Source: Sulfitobacter geojensis (GTDB lineage Bacteria; Pseudomonadota; Alphaproteobacteria; Rhodobacterales; Rhodobacteraceae). From it: a DNA stretch of 64,000 nucleotides. Below are positions 26,741 to 35,721 of the stretch, in pieces. The stretch spans positions 806,001 through 870,000 of the forward strand of contig NZ_JASE01000005.1 of NCBI RefSeq assembly GCF_000622325.1. Direction: 5' to 3'. Within the stretch, counting starts at the first letter, position 1, and every line of letters begins with the position of its first letter. A model generated the notes under the pieces. That model saw only the letters and a program-made list of their open reading frames with translations, had not been told where the DNA came from and did not search any database. A program made the translations under genes and the position numbers.

Positions 26741-27087
26741 GCGATCACGAGCGTAAATTTGAAGCGGCGCTGGCAGAGCTGGCAGCGACCGACATGTGGG
26801 CCGGCAATTACAAGCCGCCGTTGTTGAATGTGCAGCGGCGGTTGGGTTGGATGGTGCGCCCGCCGCATTACGCATCGTTCTGGCGCGTGATGCTTGGGTA
26901 TGCGCTGTGGTTCGCGCCGGTATGGGGCATCCTGATGTGGTTCGTCAGCTGGCGCGGGCAAGGGTTTTCACTGGTCAGCGCAGCGGGGGCCGCTGCGTTT
27001 GCAGGAATTTTGTTCGGGGGGCTGATGGCGCTGTATTACGCACGAGCACGGCGGCGCTACAAGCTGAGCAAATGGGAAGATTTGTGA
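26737..27087 (+). CDS. Small membrane protein, DUF6404-like
   Basis: A 116-residue protein starting with GTG that overlaps the upstream stop as GTGA. The soluble N-terminus (about 45 residues, with VQRRLGWMVRPPHY) precedes two hydrophobic helices (VMLGYALWFAPVWGILMWFV and AAGAAAFAGILFGGLMALYY) and a basic C-terminus. The pattern recalls the DUF6404 family; function is unknown. Coupled translation suggests a link to the metallopeptidase. Confidence 0.75.
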   Translation: MSDHERKFEAALAELAATDMWAGNYKPPLLNVQRRLGWMVRPPHYASFWRVMLGYALWFAPVWGILMWFVSWRGQGFSLVSAAGAAAFAGILFGGLMALYYARARRRYKLSKWEDL

Positions 27088-27158
27088 TTTTGGCGGCTGC
27101 CAGCGTGCATTGATCCGGGCTGTTAGCAAATCACATGTTCTGCGCGACATGTGGTAAG

Positions 27159-27255
27159 GTGAGAGATTGATAACGACCCAAGCGGGACTCGTTGTGGCTG
27201 CTGCCTTCCGGCTCTGACCAGGTTGGCGAGGCGCCTGCCCGCACCAACCTCTCGA
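27159..27255 (-). ncRNA. ffs: 4.5S RNA of the signal recognition particle
   Basis: Read on the minus strand, the segment contains CCTGGTCAGAGCCGGAAGGC followed by AGCAGCC, the conserved domain IV hairpin bound by Ffh. The flanks pair: GCGGG with CCCGC, and outer GAGAG (minus-strand 5' end, complement of 27249-27253) with CTCTC (complement of 27161-27165). Length is near 97 nt. It sits between a + gene and a - gene with no protein-coding explanation. Exact ends are approximate. Confidence 0.93.
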
Positions 27256-27291
27256 TTCCCATATAGGCGCGTAAAGAAGCGAGTGCAAGCA

Positions 27292-29157
27292 TCACAGGGT
27301 CAGGCGAATTCTCAAAAAACCGTCACCGTCCAGGCCAAGGGGCTGGGGGGACAGGTGGGCGATGTCCTTGAGGTAGGGCATCGCTTGAGGGGTTGTGCAA
27401 ATGACCGCTTGCACGGGTTCGGGACATGAAAACCGCCAAGGACTGGCGTCTTGCTGGATACCCTCTGGTGGGCGGGTCAGAATATTGCCAAGGGCCGTGG
27501 CCAACCGGTTGCGACTTTTGGCCAGTACGCGGTCCTTTGCAAAGGGCGCGCGTCCCACGCCGCCTGTCGTTTGAAATTCGCTGGTGGCCATCACAAACTG
27601 TTGCGTATTGCTGACGGGATCGCCGTTGTAGGTCAGGGAGACCAGCCGCGCGCCAGCGACACGGGTCGGATCAATGCAATATTGCACGCCATAAATTGTA
27701 TCGAACTCAAAGGAAGGTCGCGCGGGATCGACCAGAAGCTGGTCTGGCGTGTTTGGTGACAACCGGTGAAAGACCCGCGCCGAATATTCGAGCCAGCCCC
27801 GTAATTCGGCTCCGTTGATGCGCAGGGCACAAATCTTGTTGGCATAGGGATCTAGCCCTTTCAGATGGCGGCGCAGCACTGGACCTTGCGGAATAAACAG
27901 AAAGTTTTCGGGTCCACCAAAACCGCCCGCCGTATGCGCCGAGGCAGAGGCGAGCAGGGGCAGCTCCGCTTCGGGAAATCCGCGTATTGCCTTGGTCGCA
28001 ATGTGATGTTTCGCCTGCGCGACTGCGGTGCAGGACAAGGTAGGTGCCCCAAGGGAGAAAAAGTTGTGCAAGGTGCGGCCTGTCTGGCCAACGGGCCGGG
28101 CCAGCCGGGTTCGGCTGGCGTGATGCGCGGTGGAACAGATCGCCGTAATCGCGGGATGGGGGGCGATGTCGTGCGTGTTGCGGCGCAGTTCACTGGTGTG
28201 GGTTAGGACCCGCCAGCGCCCGTTTGCATCCTGCGACAGCCCCAAATCCAGCACCGCCAGATCAGAGGCATCGTAACCGGCCATCACCGCAGGTCGGGTT
28301 GCGATGGTGCTGTTGATGTTATCGACCTGCGCAAAACCGCCATGATCCTGCCCCGGCAAACGGCGATGGGTGTGACCGGCGATCACCACGTCTATTCCGG
28401 CAATTGCCGCAAGCGAGCGGACATCGTCCACACCGGTTTCATCAATGGCTGGATGTTCGATCCCCATATGAGCCAACAGGATTACCAGATCGGTGCCTTG
28501 CGCGCGCAGGTCTGCCAACGCAGTGCGCAGCTTGGCCTGTGCTGGCGTCACGACGGCGTTACCTTCAAGCGTGTGTTGGTGCCATTGGGCGGTGAGGTCT
28601 GGCATGACCGACAATACACCAATCCGCAGACTCAGGGGGGCAGCGCCCTGTTGGGGGCAGGCGCAGGTGATCAGGGCCGCGGCTTGCAGTGCAGAACTGC
28701 GCAAAGGTCTGAGATTGGTGCTGATCATTGGCGACGGACTGACCGCCGCGAGATCCAAAAGATAGGGAAACCCGTGGTCCAGATCATGATTGCCCACGCC
28801 CAGAGCATCATACGACATATGGTTAATGCACCCGAGCACAGGATGTTCCGGTCCGACGGCGCTGCGCGACAGGGTTTCACCAAGTGCGGTCCCTTGCAAA
28901 AAATCTCCGTTGTCAAACAAAAGGGTTGCGGTATCCGCTGCCCGTGCCTCGGCGCGGGCCTGATCCACCAGCGTCGCCAATCCCGCTAGTCCGTTGTGCG
29001 GTAGGGAACAATCGCGCAGATAGTCATAGCCCAAAAGCTGCATGTGGATGTCGGTGGTCGCCATAATGCGCAGGGACAGTGTGGTTTGGTCAAACCTGTC
29101 TTGCATCGCTTCATGGGGGTGGATCGCAGTGATCGGCGGGGCGGCGGCATCTCTCAT
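27292..29157 (-). CDS. 2',3'-cyclic-nucleotide phosphodiesterase / 5'-nucleotidase family protein
   Basis: A 621-residue two-domain enzyme. The N-terminal metallophosphatase domain has ATTDIHMQL, LFDNGDFLQGT, GVGNHDLDHG, LLAHMGIEH and VIAGHTHRRLPG; the C-terminal nucleotide-binding domain has LPLLASASAH, GPENFLFIPQG, FDTIYGVQYCID and FVMATSEF. The family (CpdB/UshA) is normally periplasmic, yet this N-terminus (MRDAAAPPITAIHPHEAMQD) is not a signal peptide. Internal ATG codons at 29106 and 29064 give no signal peptide either. It could be cytoplasmic or use another export route. Confidence 0.88.
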   Translation of the reverse strand: MRDAAAPPITAIHPHEAMQDRFDQTTLSLRIMATTDIHMQLLGYDYLRDCSLPHNGLAGLATLVDQARAEARAADTATLLFDNGDFLQGTALGETLSRSAVGPEHPVLGCINHMSYDALGVGNHDLDHGFPYLLDLAAVSPSPMISTNLRPLRSSALQAAALITCACPQQGAAPLSLRIGVLSVMPDLTAQWHQHTLEGNAVVTPAQAKLRTALADLRAQGTDLVILLAHMGIEHPAIDETGVDDVRSLAAIAGIDVVIAGHTHRRLPGQDHGGFAQVDNINSTIATRPAVMAGYDASDLAVLDLGLSQDANGRWRVLTHTSELRRNTHDIAPHPAITAICSTAHHASRTRLARPVGQTGRTLHNFFSLGAPTLSCTAVAQAKHHIATKAIRGFPEAELPLLASASAHTAGGFGGPENFLFIPQGPVLRRHLKGLDPYANKICALRINGAELRGWLEYSARVFHRLSPNTPDQLLVDPARPSFEFDTIYGVQYCIDPTRVAGARLVSLTYNGDPVSNTQQFVMATSEFQTTGGVGRAPFAKDRVLAKSRNRLATALGNILTRPPEGIQQDASPWRFSCPEPVQAVICTTPQAMPYLKDIAHLSPQPLGLDGDGFLRIRLTL

Positions 29158-29297
29158 GTGAAGAATATCAACCTATAATTGATTCACATTAGCGCACAAC
29201 AACCATAAACAATCAAGGCGTTATCAAATGGCCGGATTGTGTCCCTGCGCCAGATGCCACACAAAGGGGTAAGCAAGGCAGATCAAAGGATAATTCA

Positions 29298-30266
29298 ATG
29301 CGCCACGCAGAAGAGGTGACCTTCGGAGGGTCCGCACTGGACCGCGCCGGGGAGATTCGTAACAACCCGGCAGTGGTGAAATACGCCCGTGCGGCCGCTG
29401 ACAGCCGCGCCATTTTGTTCTGGCGCGGCAAACCTTTGATCTCGCCCGCGCGGCCGGCATCATTGGTGCGCCTGCCGATGGACCATCCGGTTCTGGCCGA
29501 CGCCAAGGCCGAACCGATCCTGCTGGGCCGCGAAGACGGGGCGGCGCGATTTGCATTCGACTTGTCCCCTTGGGAACCGGATGACGTCGATCACGCCGGT
29601 TTGGGCGCGTTTTTGGATCCGACAGAACAACGCCATCCGGCCCTACCCGAAGGCATGGTATTTGCAGAGCTGCGCCGCGTGATGACGTGGCTGGACGCGC
29701 GGGACGCCGAATTGGCTGCTACCGGCAAGGCGATCCTTGGCTGGCATGACAGCCACGGGTTTTGTGCCAAATGCGGTGTTGAAACGCAAATTGGTCAAGC
29801 GGGATGGCAGCGCCAGTGCCCGGCCTGCAAAACCAGCCATTTCCCGCGTACCGATCCGGTGGTGATTATGTTGATCACTCATGGCAATTCGGTGTTGATG
29901 GGCCGTTCGCCGGGCTGGCCGCGCGGGATGTTTTCGCTGCTGGCGGGTTTCGTTGAGCCGGGGGAGACACTGGAAGCTGCCGTGCGCCGCGAGGTGTTTG
30001 AAGAAGCGGGCGTGCAGGTAGGGGCGGTTGATTACCTTGCCAGCCAGCCGTGGCCTTTCCCCGCGTCGTTGATGTTTGGTTGCCGTGGCGAGGCGACAAG
30101 TCAGGAGATCACCATTGATCCGGTCGAGATCGAGCACGCCATGTGGGTCCCGCGCGAAGAAATGATGGAGGTGTTTGCCGGCAATCATCCAGTGATCCTG
30201 CCTGCGCGCAAAGGCGCTATTGCACATTTCCTGCTGGAAAACTGGCTTGCGGACAGGTTGGATTAA
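29298..30266 (+). CDS. nudC: NAD(+) diphosphatase / RNA deNADding hydrolase
   Basis: A 322-residue NudC. The zinc ribbon is CAKCGVETQIG with CPACKTSHFPR; the Nudix box is GFVEPGETLEAAVRREVFEE; the NudC-specific SQPWPFPASLM follows. The enzyme cleaves NADH/NAD to NMN(H) and AMP and removes NAD caps from RNA. The ATG at 29298 is taken as given; a weak AGGAT site lies upstream. Confidence 0.95.
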   Translation: MRHAEEVTFGGSALDRAGEIRNNPAVVKYARAAADSRAILFWRGKPLISPARPASLVRLPMDHPVLADAKAEPILLGREDGAARFAFDLSPWEPDDVDHAGLGAFLDPTEQRHPALPEGMVFAELRRVMTWLDARDAELAATGKAILGWHDSHGFCAKCGVETQIGQAGWQRQCPACKTSHFPRTDPVVIMLITHGNSVLMGRSPGWPRGMFSLLAGFVEPGETLEAAVRREVFEEAGVQVGAVDYLASQPWPFPASLMFGCRGEATSQEITIDPVEIEHAMWVPREEMMEVFAGNHPVILPARKGAIAHFLLENWLADRLD

Positions 30267-30340
30267 CGCGAGGGTTGCGGTGTAAGTGGTAAGGGCGTCA
30301 AGCTGGCAAGGATAAGCCAGCGCTATCGGTAGGGTAAAAT

Positions 30341-30808
30341 ATGAAATTTTCCACAAACGAGGATATCGAGGCACCTGCGGATGCGGTGTTCGAAATGCTT
30401 TGCGATTTTGAGGGTTTCGAACGCTCTGCCATGCGGCGCGGTGCCGAGGTGCAGCGGATGGACCAGCTTCAGGTGCCTGGTGTCGGCATGACGTGGCAGG
30501 CGGCCTTTACCCTACGCGGCAAGCAGCGCCAGATGGAGGTCGAGATGGTGACCTTTGACCGCCCGAACGAGATTGTTCTGGAAAGCACCTCTCCGGGATT
30601 GCTGGGCACCACCAGCTTCGAACTGATCGCCCTGTCCCGCAGCAGCACGCGGGTGAAGGTCGAGATGGAGATCAAGCCGCTTAACCTGTCGGCGCGCCTG
30701 TTGGTGCAATCGCTGAAACTGGCGAAAACGTCGCTGACCCGAAAATTCAAAATGCGCGTGTCGGAATACGCCAAGTCCATGGAAGACCGCTACTCACGGA
30801 TGGCCTAA
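30341..30808 (+). CDS. SRPBCC (START-like) family protein
   Basis: A 155-residue soluble protein with the helix-grip pattern of polyketide cyclase/START-like proteins: MKFSTNEDIEAPADAVFEML at the N-terminus, GMTWQAAFTLRGKQRQMEV and a long C-terminal amphipathic helix. It probably binds a hydrophobic ligand in a cavity. There is no partner gene nearby that gives a role; the convergent DUF4157 gene ends 12 bases away. Confidence 0.8.
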   Translation: MKFSTNEDIEAPADAVFEMLCDFEGFERSAMRRGAEVQRMDQLQVPGVGMTWQAAFTLRGKQRQMEVEMVTFDRPNEIVLESTSPGLLGTTSFELIALSRSSTRVKVEMEIKPLNLSARLLVQSLKLAKTSLTRKFKMRVSEYAKSMEDRYSRMA

Positions 30809-30820
30809 AATGCGCCCCGA

Positions 30821-31189
30821 TTATTTGGAGGTCAGCACTTTGCCTTTGGTCGGTGATACAATCTTGCCCTTGGTCTGCTGCAAAGTGTGGGACAGTTCAT
30901 GGGCCAGCAATTTGTTGTCCTTGGCATAGCCGGACTTGGCCAGATAGATATCGGGCCCGTGGGCAAACGCCTTGGCCCCCAGTTCCTTGCAGGCATCAGT
31001 GGCTTCTGATCCGACGTGCACACGTACCTTTTCGAGTTTGGCGGCCGGGAATTTCTCGCCGAGCGCTTTGATTACGGCGGAGGGCAGTTTTGTGCTTTTG
31101 GTGTCTTTCGGGATGTTATCCAGCGGTTTGGTTTTGGCGCGTTTTCCATCGGTTTTCTGTAATATCTGGGCAAGCTCGTCTTTGGCCAT
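30821..31189 (-). CDS. Stand-alone small DUF4157-type protein with HExxH motif
   Basis: A 122-residue, lysine-rich protein (about one residue in six is Lys). The core VRVHVGSEATDACKELGAKA and KLLAHELSHTLQQTKG match the DUF4157 domain, in which HELSH (H97, E98, H101) would be a zinc-protease motif. DUF4157 proteins are often cargo or accessory parts of extracellular contractile injection systems, but no such genes are nearby. There is no signal peptide. Function here is unknown. Confidence 0.75.
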   Translation of the reverse strand: MAKDELAQILQKTDGKRAKTKPLDNIPKDTKSTKLPSAVIKALGEKFPAAKLEKVRVHVGSEATDACKELGAKAFAHGPDIYLAKSGYAKDNKLLAHELSHTLQQTKGKIVSPTKGKVLTSK

Positions 31190-31281
31190 CGGGGCAATCC
31201 CTTTTTCAAATTATCAATGTAATATGGTGAAGGTAGCACAGATTGGCCCCAAAGACCTAAAGTTTCCTGATCTGCACGGGT

Positions 31282-32169
31282 TCATCGTGCCGCAATTATG
31301 TCGATGATTGCACGACCGATTCCGGCCACTATCGCGTTACGTTCGACCCAACTGGCGGGGGTGTCGGACACATAGATTGCAATGAAATAGGGGGCCCCGG
31401 CCAAAGGCGTTATCATGGCGACGTAGCTGCGTGTATGATTCCGCCCACCTCCTGATTTATCAATGATCTGCCACCCTGCCGGCGCGGATTTGCGTAGAAA
31501 CTCTTGCGTGACGCTGCCGTGGCGCATCCACTCTGCCAGCTGAGCACGTGACGCGGGGCGCAACGCGTCCCCTGTCAGCATCTTTTGCCACGTCGTTGTC
31601 ATTGCTGCTGGCGATGTGGTGTCGCGTGGATCTCCCGCGACAAAATTGTTCAGGCTTGGCTCGATGCGATCGAGACGGGTGACGGCATCGTTAATGCGGT
31701 CCAGATAGGTCATGACGCCTTTCGGCCCGCCCAACAGATTGATCAACAAGTTGGCCGCGGTATTGTCGCTTTGATCCAAAGTCGCGAAACATAGGTCGGA
31801 AATAGGCAGCGCGCTGCCAATGTGCTTTTTCGTTACAGGTGCATAATGCAGTATGTCCTGTCCGGAAATCTTGATTTTGGCATTCAGGTCTAGGGCCTTA
31901 CGGTCAACCTGATCAAGAATTGCGGCGCAGAGCACGGATTTGAAAGTGCTGTTCATCAGGAAGCGTTCGTTTTCGCGGTGGCCCCAATGCCAGCCTGATG
32001 CAGGATGTCGCACCATCACACCGATGCGGGCATCGTGGCGTTTTTCCAATGCGCGGATTTCAAGCCCGAGTCTGGACAGCGTTTGTAATTCTGCGTCTGC
32101 AGGCCCCGACAGCCCCCCACAAAGGAACACAAGCCAAAGCCCGCGAACCAAATGGCGAAGGCAGTTCAC
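31282..32169 (-). CDS. Class A beta-lactamase-family serine hydrolase
   Basis: A 295-residue secreted protein with an N-terminal signal sequence ending near GPADA. The four class A motifs are present: S74-T-F-K77, S134-D-N136, the omega-loop glutamate E170 in RIEPSLNN, and K238-S-G240. This supports a working penicillin-binding active site rather than a degenerate one. Its start overlaps pheA's stop by four bases, so the two are co-transcribed. Which beta-lactams, if any, it hydrolyses is unknown. Confidence 0.88.
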   Translation of the reverse strand: MNCLRHLVRGLWLVFLCGGLSGPADAELQTLSRLGLEIRALEKRHDARIGVMVRHPASGWHWGHRENERFLMNSTFKSVLCAAILDQVDRKALDLNAKIKISGQDILHYAPVTKKHIGSALPISDLCFATLDQSDNTAANLLINLLGGPKGVMTYLDRINDAVTRLDRIEPSLNNFVAGDPRDTTSPAAMTTTWQKMLTGDALRPASRAQLAEWMRHGSVTQEFLRKSAPAGWQIIDKSGGGRNHTRSYVAMITPLAGAPYFIAIYVSDTPASWVERNAIVAGIGRAIIDIIAAR

Positions 32170-33008
32170 CCTCGAACGGGGTGGGACGGATAAACGCCGA
32201 GAATATCGAGCATTTTTGTGAAATAGCCCAATTCCTCCAACGCTCGTTTGACGTTGGCATCGTCGGGGTGTCCTTCGATATCCGCGTAGAACTGCGTGGC
32301 GGTGAACGAACCGTCCACCATATAGCTTTCCAGTTTGGTCATGTTGATGCCATTGGTCGCGAATCCGCCCATCGCCTTATACAGCGCGGCAGGAATATTG
32401 CGGACTTCGAACACGAAAGTCGTCAGCATCTTGTCGCTGCGCCGTTCAAGGTCGATGTCGGGGGCCATCAACAAGAAGCGGGTGGTATTGTGATCAAGAT
32501 CTTCGATGTCACGGGCCAGCACTTCCAACCCGTGGATGTCGGCGGCGACTTCTCCGGCAAGCACGCCCTCGACAGATCCATCGGCCAAAGCCAGATCGGC
32601 AGCGGCACCGGCACTGTCTGCGGCAGCTTCAAAAGTGATGCCCTGCGCGTCCAGATAGCTGCGGGCTTGCGGCAAAAGCACCATATGGGCGCGGACATGT
32701 TTAACCTGATCCAGCGTCACACCGGGACGTGCCATCAGCGCGATGCGCACACGTACGAAGGTTTCAGCGACAATATGCAGGCCACTTTGCGGCAAAAGGC
32801 GGTGAATATCGGCGACCCGCCCGTAGGTGGTATTTTCAACCGGCAACATCGCAAGGTCTGCACGCCCTTCGCGCACCGCACGGATCACCCCTTCGAAGGT
32901 GGTGCAGGGGACGGGAATCATCCCGGGACTGGCTTGCAAACAGGCCTCGTGGCTATAGGCCCCCAAAGCGCCCTGAAACGCGATCCGCGGCGTGTTGCTG
33001 TCAGACAT
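32166..33008 (-). CDS. pheA: Prephenate dehydratase
   Basis: A 280-residue monofunctional enzyme converting prephenate to phenylpyruvate for phenylalanine synthesis. RIAFQGALGAYSHEA begins the catalytic domain, AMLPVENTTYGRV and DHNTTRFLLMA (the TRF motif) are catalytic-domain signatures, and a C-terminal ACT domain carries the GINMTKLESYMVDGSF phenylalanine-binding loop. No chorismate mutase domain is present. The ATG at 33008 is chosen over 33113 because the family begins there. Confidence 0.95.
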   Translation of the reverse strand: MSDSNTPRIAFQGALGAYSHEACLQASPGMIPVPCTTFEGVIRAVREGRADLAMLPVENTTYGRVADIHRLLPQSGLHIVAETFVRVRIALMARPGVTLDQVKHVRAHMVLLPQARSYLDAQGITFEAAADSAGAAADLALADGSVEGVLAGEVAADIHGLEVLARDIEDLDHNTTRFLLMAPDIDLERRSDKMLTTFVFEVRNIPAALYKAMGGFATNGINMTKLESYMVDGSFTATQFYADIEGHPDDANVKRALEELGYFTKMLDILGVYPSHPVRG

Positions 33009-33136
33009 CGGTGCAATCCTTGGTATTAAAGCGCCCCTCGGGCGATTGGTCGCGGTAACTACACCTTGCTTGCGATAAGGGAAAGCAATAGATACGCGGC
33101 TGAAACGCATCAAATGACAGATACGGACCCAAACCT

Positions 33137-33631
33137 ATGTTCGACACAATGACCCTTACGAAAATCGCCGCTGGCCTGTGTGGCGCATGGTTAATCCTGT
33201 TGCTTGGCAAATGGGCCGGCGAAGAACTTTATCACGCGGATGCCCATGGCGAGCAGTCATATGTGATCGAAGTGGCCAGTGCAGACGCAGAACCGGCAGA
33301 AGAAATCGACCTGGTCGCGCTGATGGCCGAAGCCGATGCGGACAAAGGGTCAAAGGTATTTCGCAAGTGTACCGCCTGTCACAAGGTTGACGGCACCGAC
33401 GGTGTTGGCCCGCACTTGAACGGCGTTGTGGATCGCGACATCGCTTCCGTTGCAGGGTTCGGTTACTCTGGCGCGCTGGGTGGTCTTGAGGGTGACTGGA
33501 CTGTCGAAGCGCTGATGGGCTTCCTTGAGAGCCCCAAAAACTATGCGCCGGGCACCACCATGGGTTTCGCCGGTTTGAAAAAGCCCGCTGACCGCGCCAA
33601 TGTGATCGCCTATCTGACCGGCCTTCAGTAA
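33137..33631 (+). CDS. Membrane-anchored cytochrome c (c552/cy type)
   Basis: A 164-residue electron carrier. An N-terminal uncleaved helix (IAAGLCGAWLILLLGKW) anchors it, an acidic linker of about 40 residues follows, then a class I cytochrome c domain with haem motif C78-T-A-C81-H82 and axial M142 in GTTMGF. The layout matches CycM/cytochrome cy, which shuttles electrons between the bc1 complex and terminal oxidases in Rhodobacterales. A strong terminator follows. Confidence 0.93.
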   Translation: MFDTMTLTKIAAGLCGAWLILLLGKWAGEELYHADAHGEQSYVIEVASADAEPAEEIDLVALMAEADADKGSKVFRKCTACHKVDGTDGVGPHLNGVVDRDIASVAGFGYSGALGGLEGDWTVEALMGFLESPKNYAPGTTMGFAGLKKPADRANVIAYLTGLQ

Positions 33632-33652
33632 GTTTCGCGCCCATCACGACAT

Positions 33653-33681
33653 GAAGCCGTCCTTTCGGGGCGGCTTTTTTC
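33653..33681 (+). terminator. Rho-independent terminator of the cytochrome c gene
   Basis: AAGCCG pairs with CGGCTT, extended by TCC/GGG around a short loop, and the 3' arm runs into a T-tract. It lies 22 bases after the stop codon. Confidence 0.88.
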
Positions 33682-33786
33682 GTATGTGTTGCAATAGATA
33701 ACATATTCGCAACTTGTCTCTTGGCATGCGGCACCGTTAGCTTACATCACGAATGACGCTGATTTCCGATCCAAAGGATGTGCCCG

Positions 33787-35712
33787 ATGACCAAACGCTT
33801 GAGCCACGCCAAGACCCGAACCGCAGAGACAACAGGTTGGGGGTACGGGATCGCACTGGTGATTTTTGGCACTGCTTTGGCGCTTGGGACGGCGGCACCG
33901 GCCGAGGAAACGATCAAAAGCCACGGCTATTCGTTTTTCGGTGATTTGAAATACGGCCCCGACTATACGCATTTCGACTATGTGAACCCTGATGCGCCCA
34001 AGGGTGGCGAGATCTCAATCGCAACATTAGGCACATTTGATTCGATGAACCCCTACACCCGCAAAGGGCGCGGCGGGGCCTTGTCGACCGTTATGTATGA
34101 AAGCCTGCTTGGTGAAGGCGTGAACGCGCAGGCCCCCGCCGATATGTACGCCGAATATTACTGTCTGCTGTGTGAAAGCCTTGAATACGACGAAGGCAAG
34201 AACTGGGTGATCTTCAACATGCGTCCCGAGGCACGGTTTTCCGATGGCACGCCCGTGACTGCGCATGACGTGGCCTTTAGCCAGCAGCTGATTTTGGATC
34301 AGGGGCTGCAATCATACGCCGATGCCGTTAGCAAACGGATCGACAACATCGAGGTGATCGATGATCACACCATCAAATATACCTTCAACCCCGAAGTATC
34401 GCGCCGCAGCCTGATCGAAGTCGTGGGCGGCATGTCGGTATGGTCCAAGAAATGGTACGAAGAAACCGGCGCGCGACTGGATGAAAGCCGCTTGGACATC
34501 TCGCCCGGATCGGGGGCCTATATGGTCGACAAGATCGATGTGAACCGGCGCATCGTCTATAAACGCAATCCTGATTACTGGGGCAACGACCTGCCATTCA
34601 ATGCAGGGCGCAACAACTTTGACAAAATCCGCATCGAATATTTCGGCGACGAGAATTCGGCTTTCGAGGCATTCAAAGCCGGCGAATATACCTTCCGCAA
34701 CGAGGGGAATTCCAAGCAATGGGCAACTGCTTATGATTTCCCGAAAGTGAAAAACGGCTATGTGGTAAAGGATGAAATTCCTGACGGTGCCCCGCCAACC
34801 CCTTCCGGCATCGTTTTCAATCTGGGCCGCGAGGTTCTAAAGGACCGTCGCGTGCGCGAGGCTGTCGCGCTGGGCTTCAACTTTGAGTGGACCAACGAAT
34901 CGCTGCAATACGGGCTGTTCAAACAGCGCGCTTCGTTCAATCAGGACACGCCGCTGATGGCCACCGGCACGCCCGAAGGCGCGGAACTGGCGTTTTTGCA
35001 GTCGTTGGGGGATCTGGTTCCGCCAGAGATGTTGAGCGAAGAGGTGCGTGTGCCCCATACGTCGGGTGCCAATCGTTTGCTGGACCGGCGCAATGCGCGT
35101 ACGGCGATGAAGTTGCTGGATGACGCCGGTTGGGCCGTGGGCAGTGATGGCATGCGGCGCAATGATGCGGGCGAACCGCTGCGTCTGACATTTCTGCTGA
35201 ACTCGGCGGGATCTGCGACCCTGTCTGCGGTGGTTGAGAACTTTATGTCGAACCTGACCAGCATGGGCATCGAAGCGGTGCTGGAGCGGGTCGATGCCTC
35301 GCAATATACCCTGCGCGAGCGCGACCGTGATTACGACATGGTTTATGACAGCTATATTCCGTTCCTCAGCACAGGTGGCGGATTGCAACAGGTCTACGGG
35401 TCCGAGGCGGCGTCCTATTCCTTGTTCAACCCTGCCGGACTGGCGAGCCCCCTGGTGGATGAAATCATCGAAGCGTCGCAGCGCGCGGTGACCAAAGAGG
35501 AAACCGACACAACGCTGATCGCGCTGGATCGTGCCCTGCGTCACGAATTTTTCATGATCCCGACGTGGTACAACGATGTGCATTGGACGGCCTATTACGA
35601 CCAATACGAACGTCCCGAAACCATCCCGCCCTATGCTTTGGGCTACATGGATTTCTGGTGGTACAATGCCGACAAAGGTGCCGCGCTGCGGGCCGCTGGC
35701 GCGTTGAGGTAA
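33787..35712 (+). CDS. yejA: Oligopeptide ABC transporter substrate-binding protein (YejA type)
   Basis: A 641-residue periplasmic binding protein of family SBP_bac_5. The signal region is long (helix GYGIALVIFGTALALGTAAP) and the mature start is near AEETIKSHGYSFFGDLKYGP, the YejA N-terminal pattern with DYVNPDAPKGGEI. The ATG at 33787 is preferred over 33778. YejABEF importers bring in oligopeptides and peptide antibiotics such as microcin C. The permease gene follows after nine bases. Confidence 0.93.
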   Translation: MTKRLSHAKTRTAETTGWGYGIALVIFGTALALGTAAPAEETIKSHGYSFFGDLKYGPDYTHFDYVNPDAPKGGEISIATLGTFDSMNPYTRKGRGGALSTVMYESLLGEGVNAQAPADMYAEYYCLLCESLEYDEGKNWVIFNMRPEARFSDGTPVTAHDVAFSQQLILDQGLQSYADAVSKRIDNIEVIDDHTIKYTFNPEVSRRSLIEVVGGMSVWSKKWYEETGARLDESRLDISPGSGAYMVDKIDVNRRIVYKRNPDYWGNDLPFNAGRNNFDKIRIEYFGDENSAFEAFKAGEYTFRNEGNSKQWATAYDFPKVKNGYVVKDEIPDGAPPTPSGIVFNLGREVLKDRRVREAVALGFNFEWTNESLQYGLFKQRASFNQDTPLMATGTPEGAELAFLQSLGDLVPPEMLSEEVRVPHTSGANRLLDRRNARTAMKLLDDAGWAVGSDGMRRNDAGEPLRLTFLLNSAGSATLSAVVENFMSNLTSMGIEAVLERVDASQYTLRERDRDYDMVYDSYIPFLSTGGGLQQVYGSEAASYSLFNPAGLASPLVDEIIEASQRAVTKEETDTTLIALDRALRHEFFMIPTWYNDVHWTAYYDQYERPETIPPYALGYMDFWWYNADKGAALRAAGALR

Positions 35713-35721
35713 TCAGCACCC

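Noticed and set aside
27223-27429. Short plus-strand open frame over the 4.5S RNA
   Set aside because: The region is explained by the SRP RNA and the end of the nucleotidase gene.
31998-33029. 343-codon open frame on the plus strand
   Set aside because: It runs antisense through the beta-lactamase and pheA genes, both of which have intact catalytic motifs.
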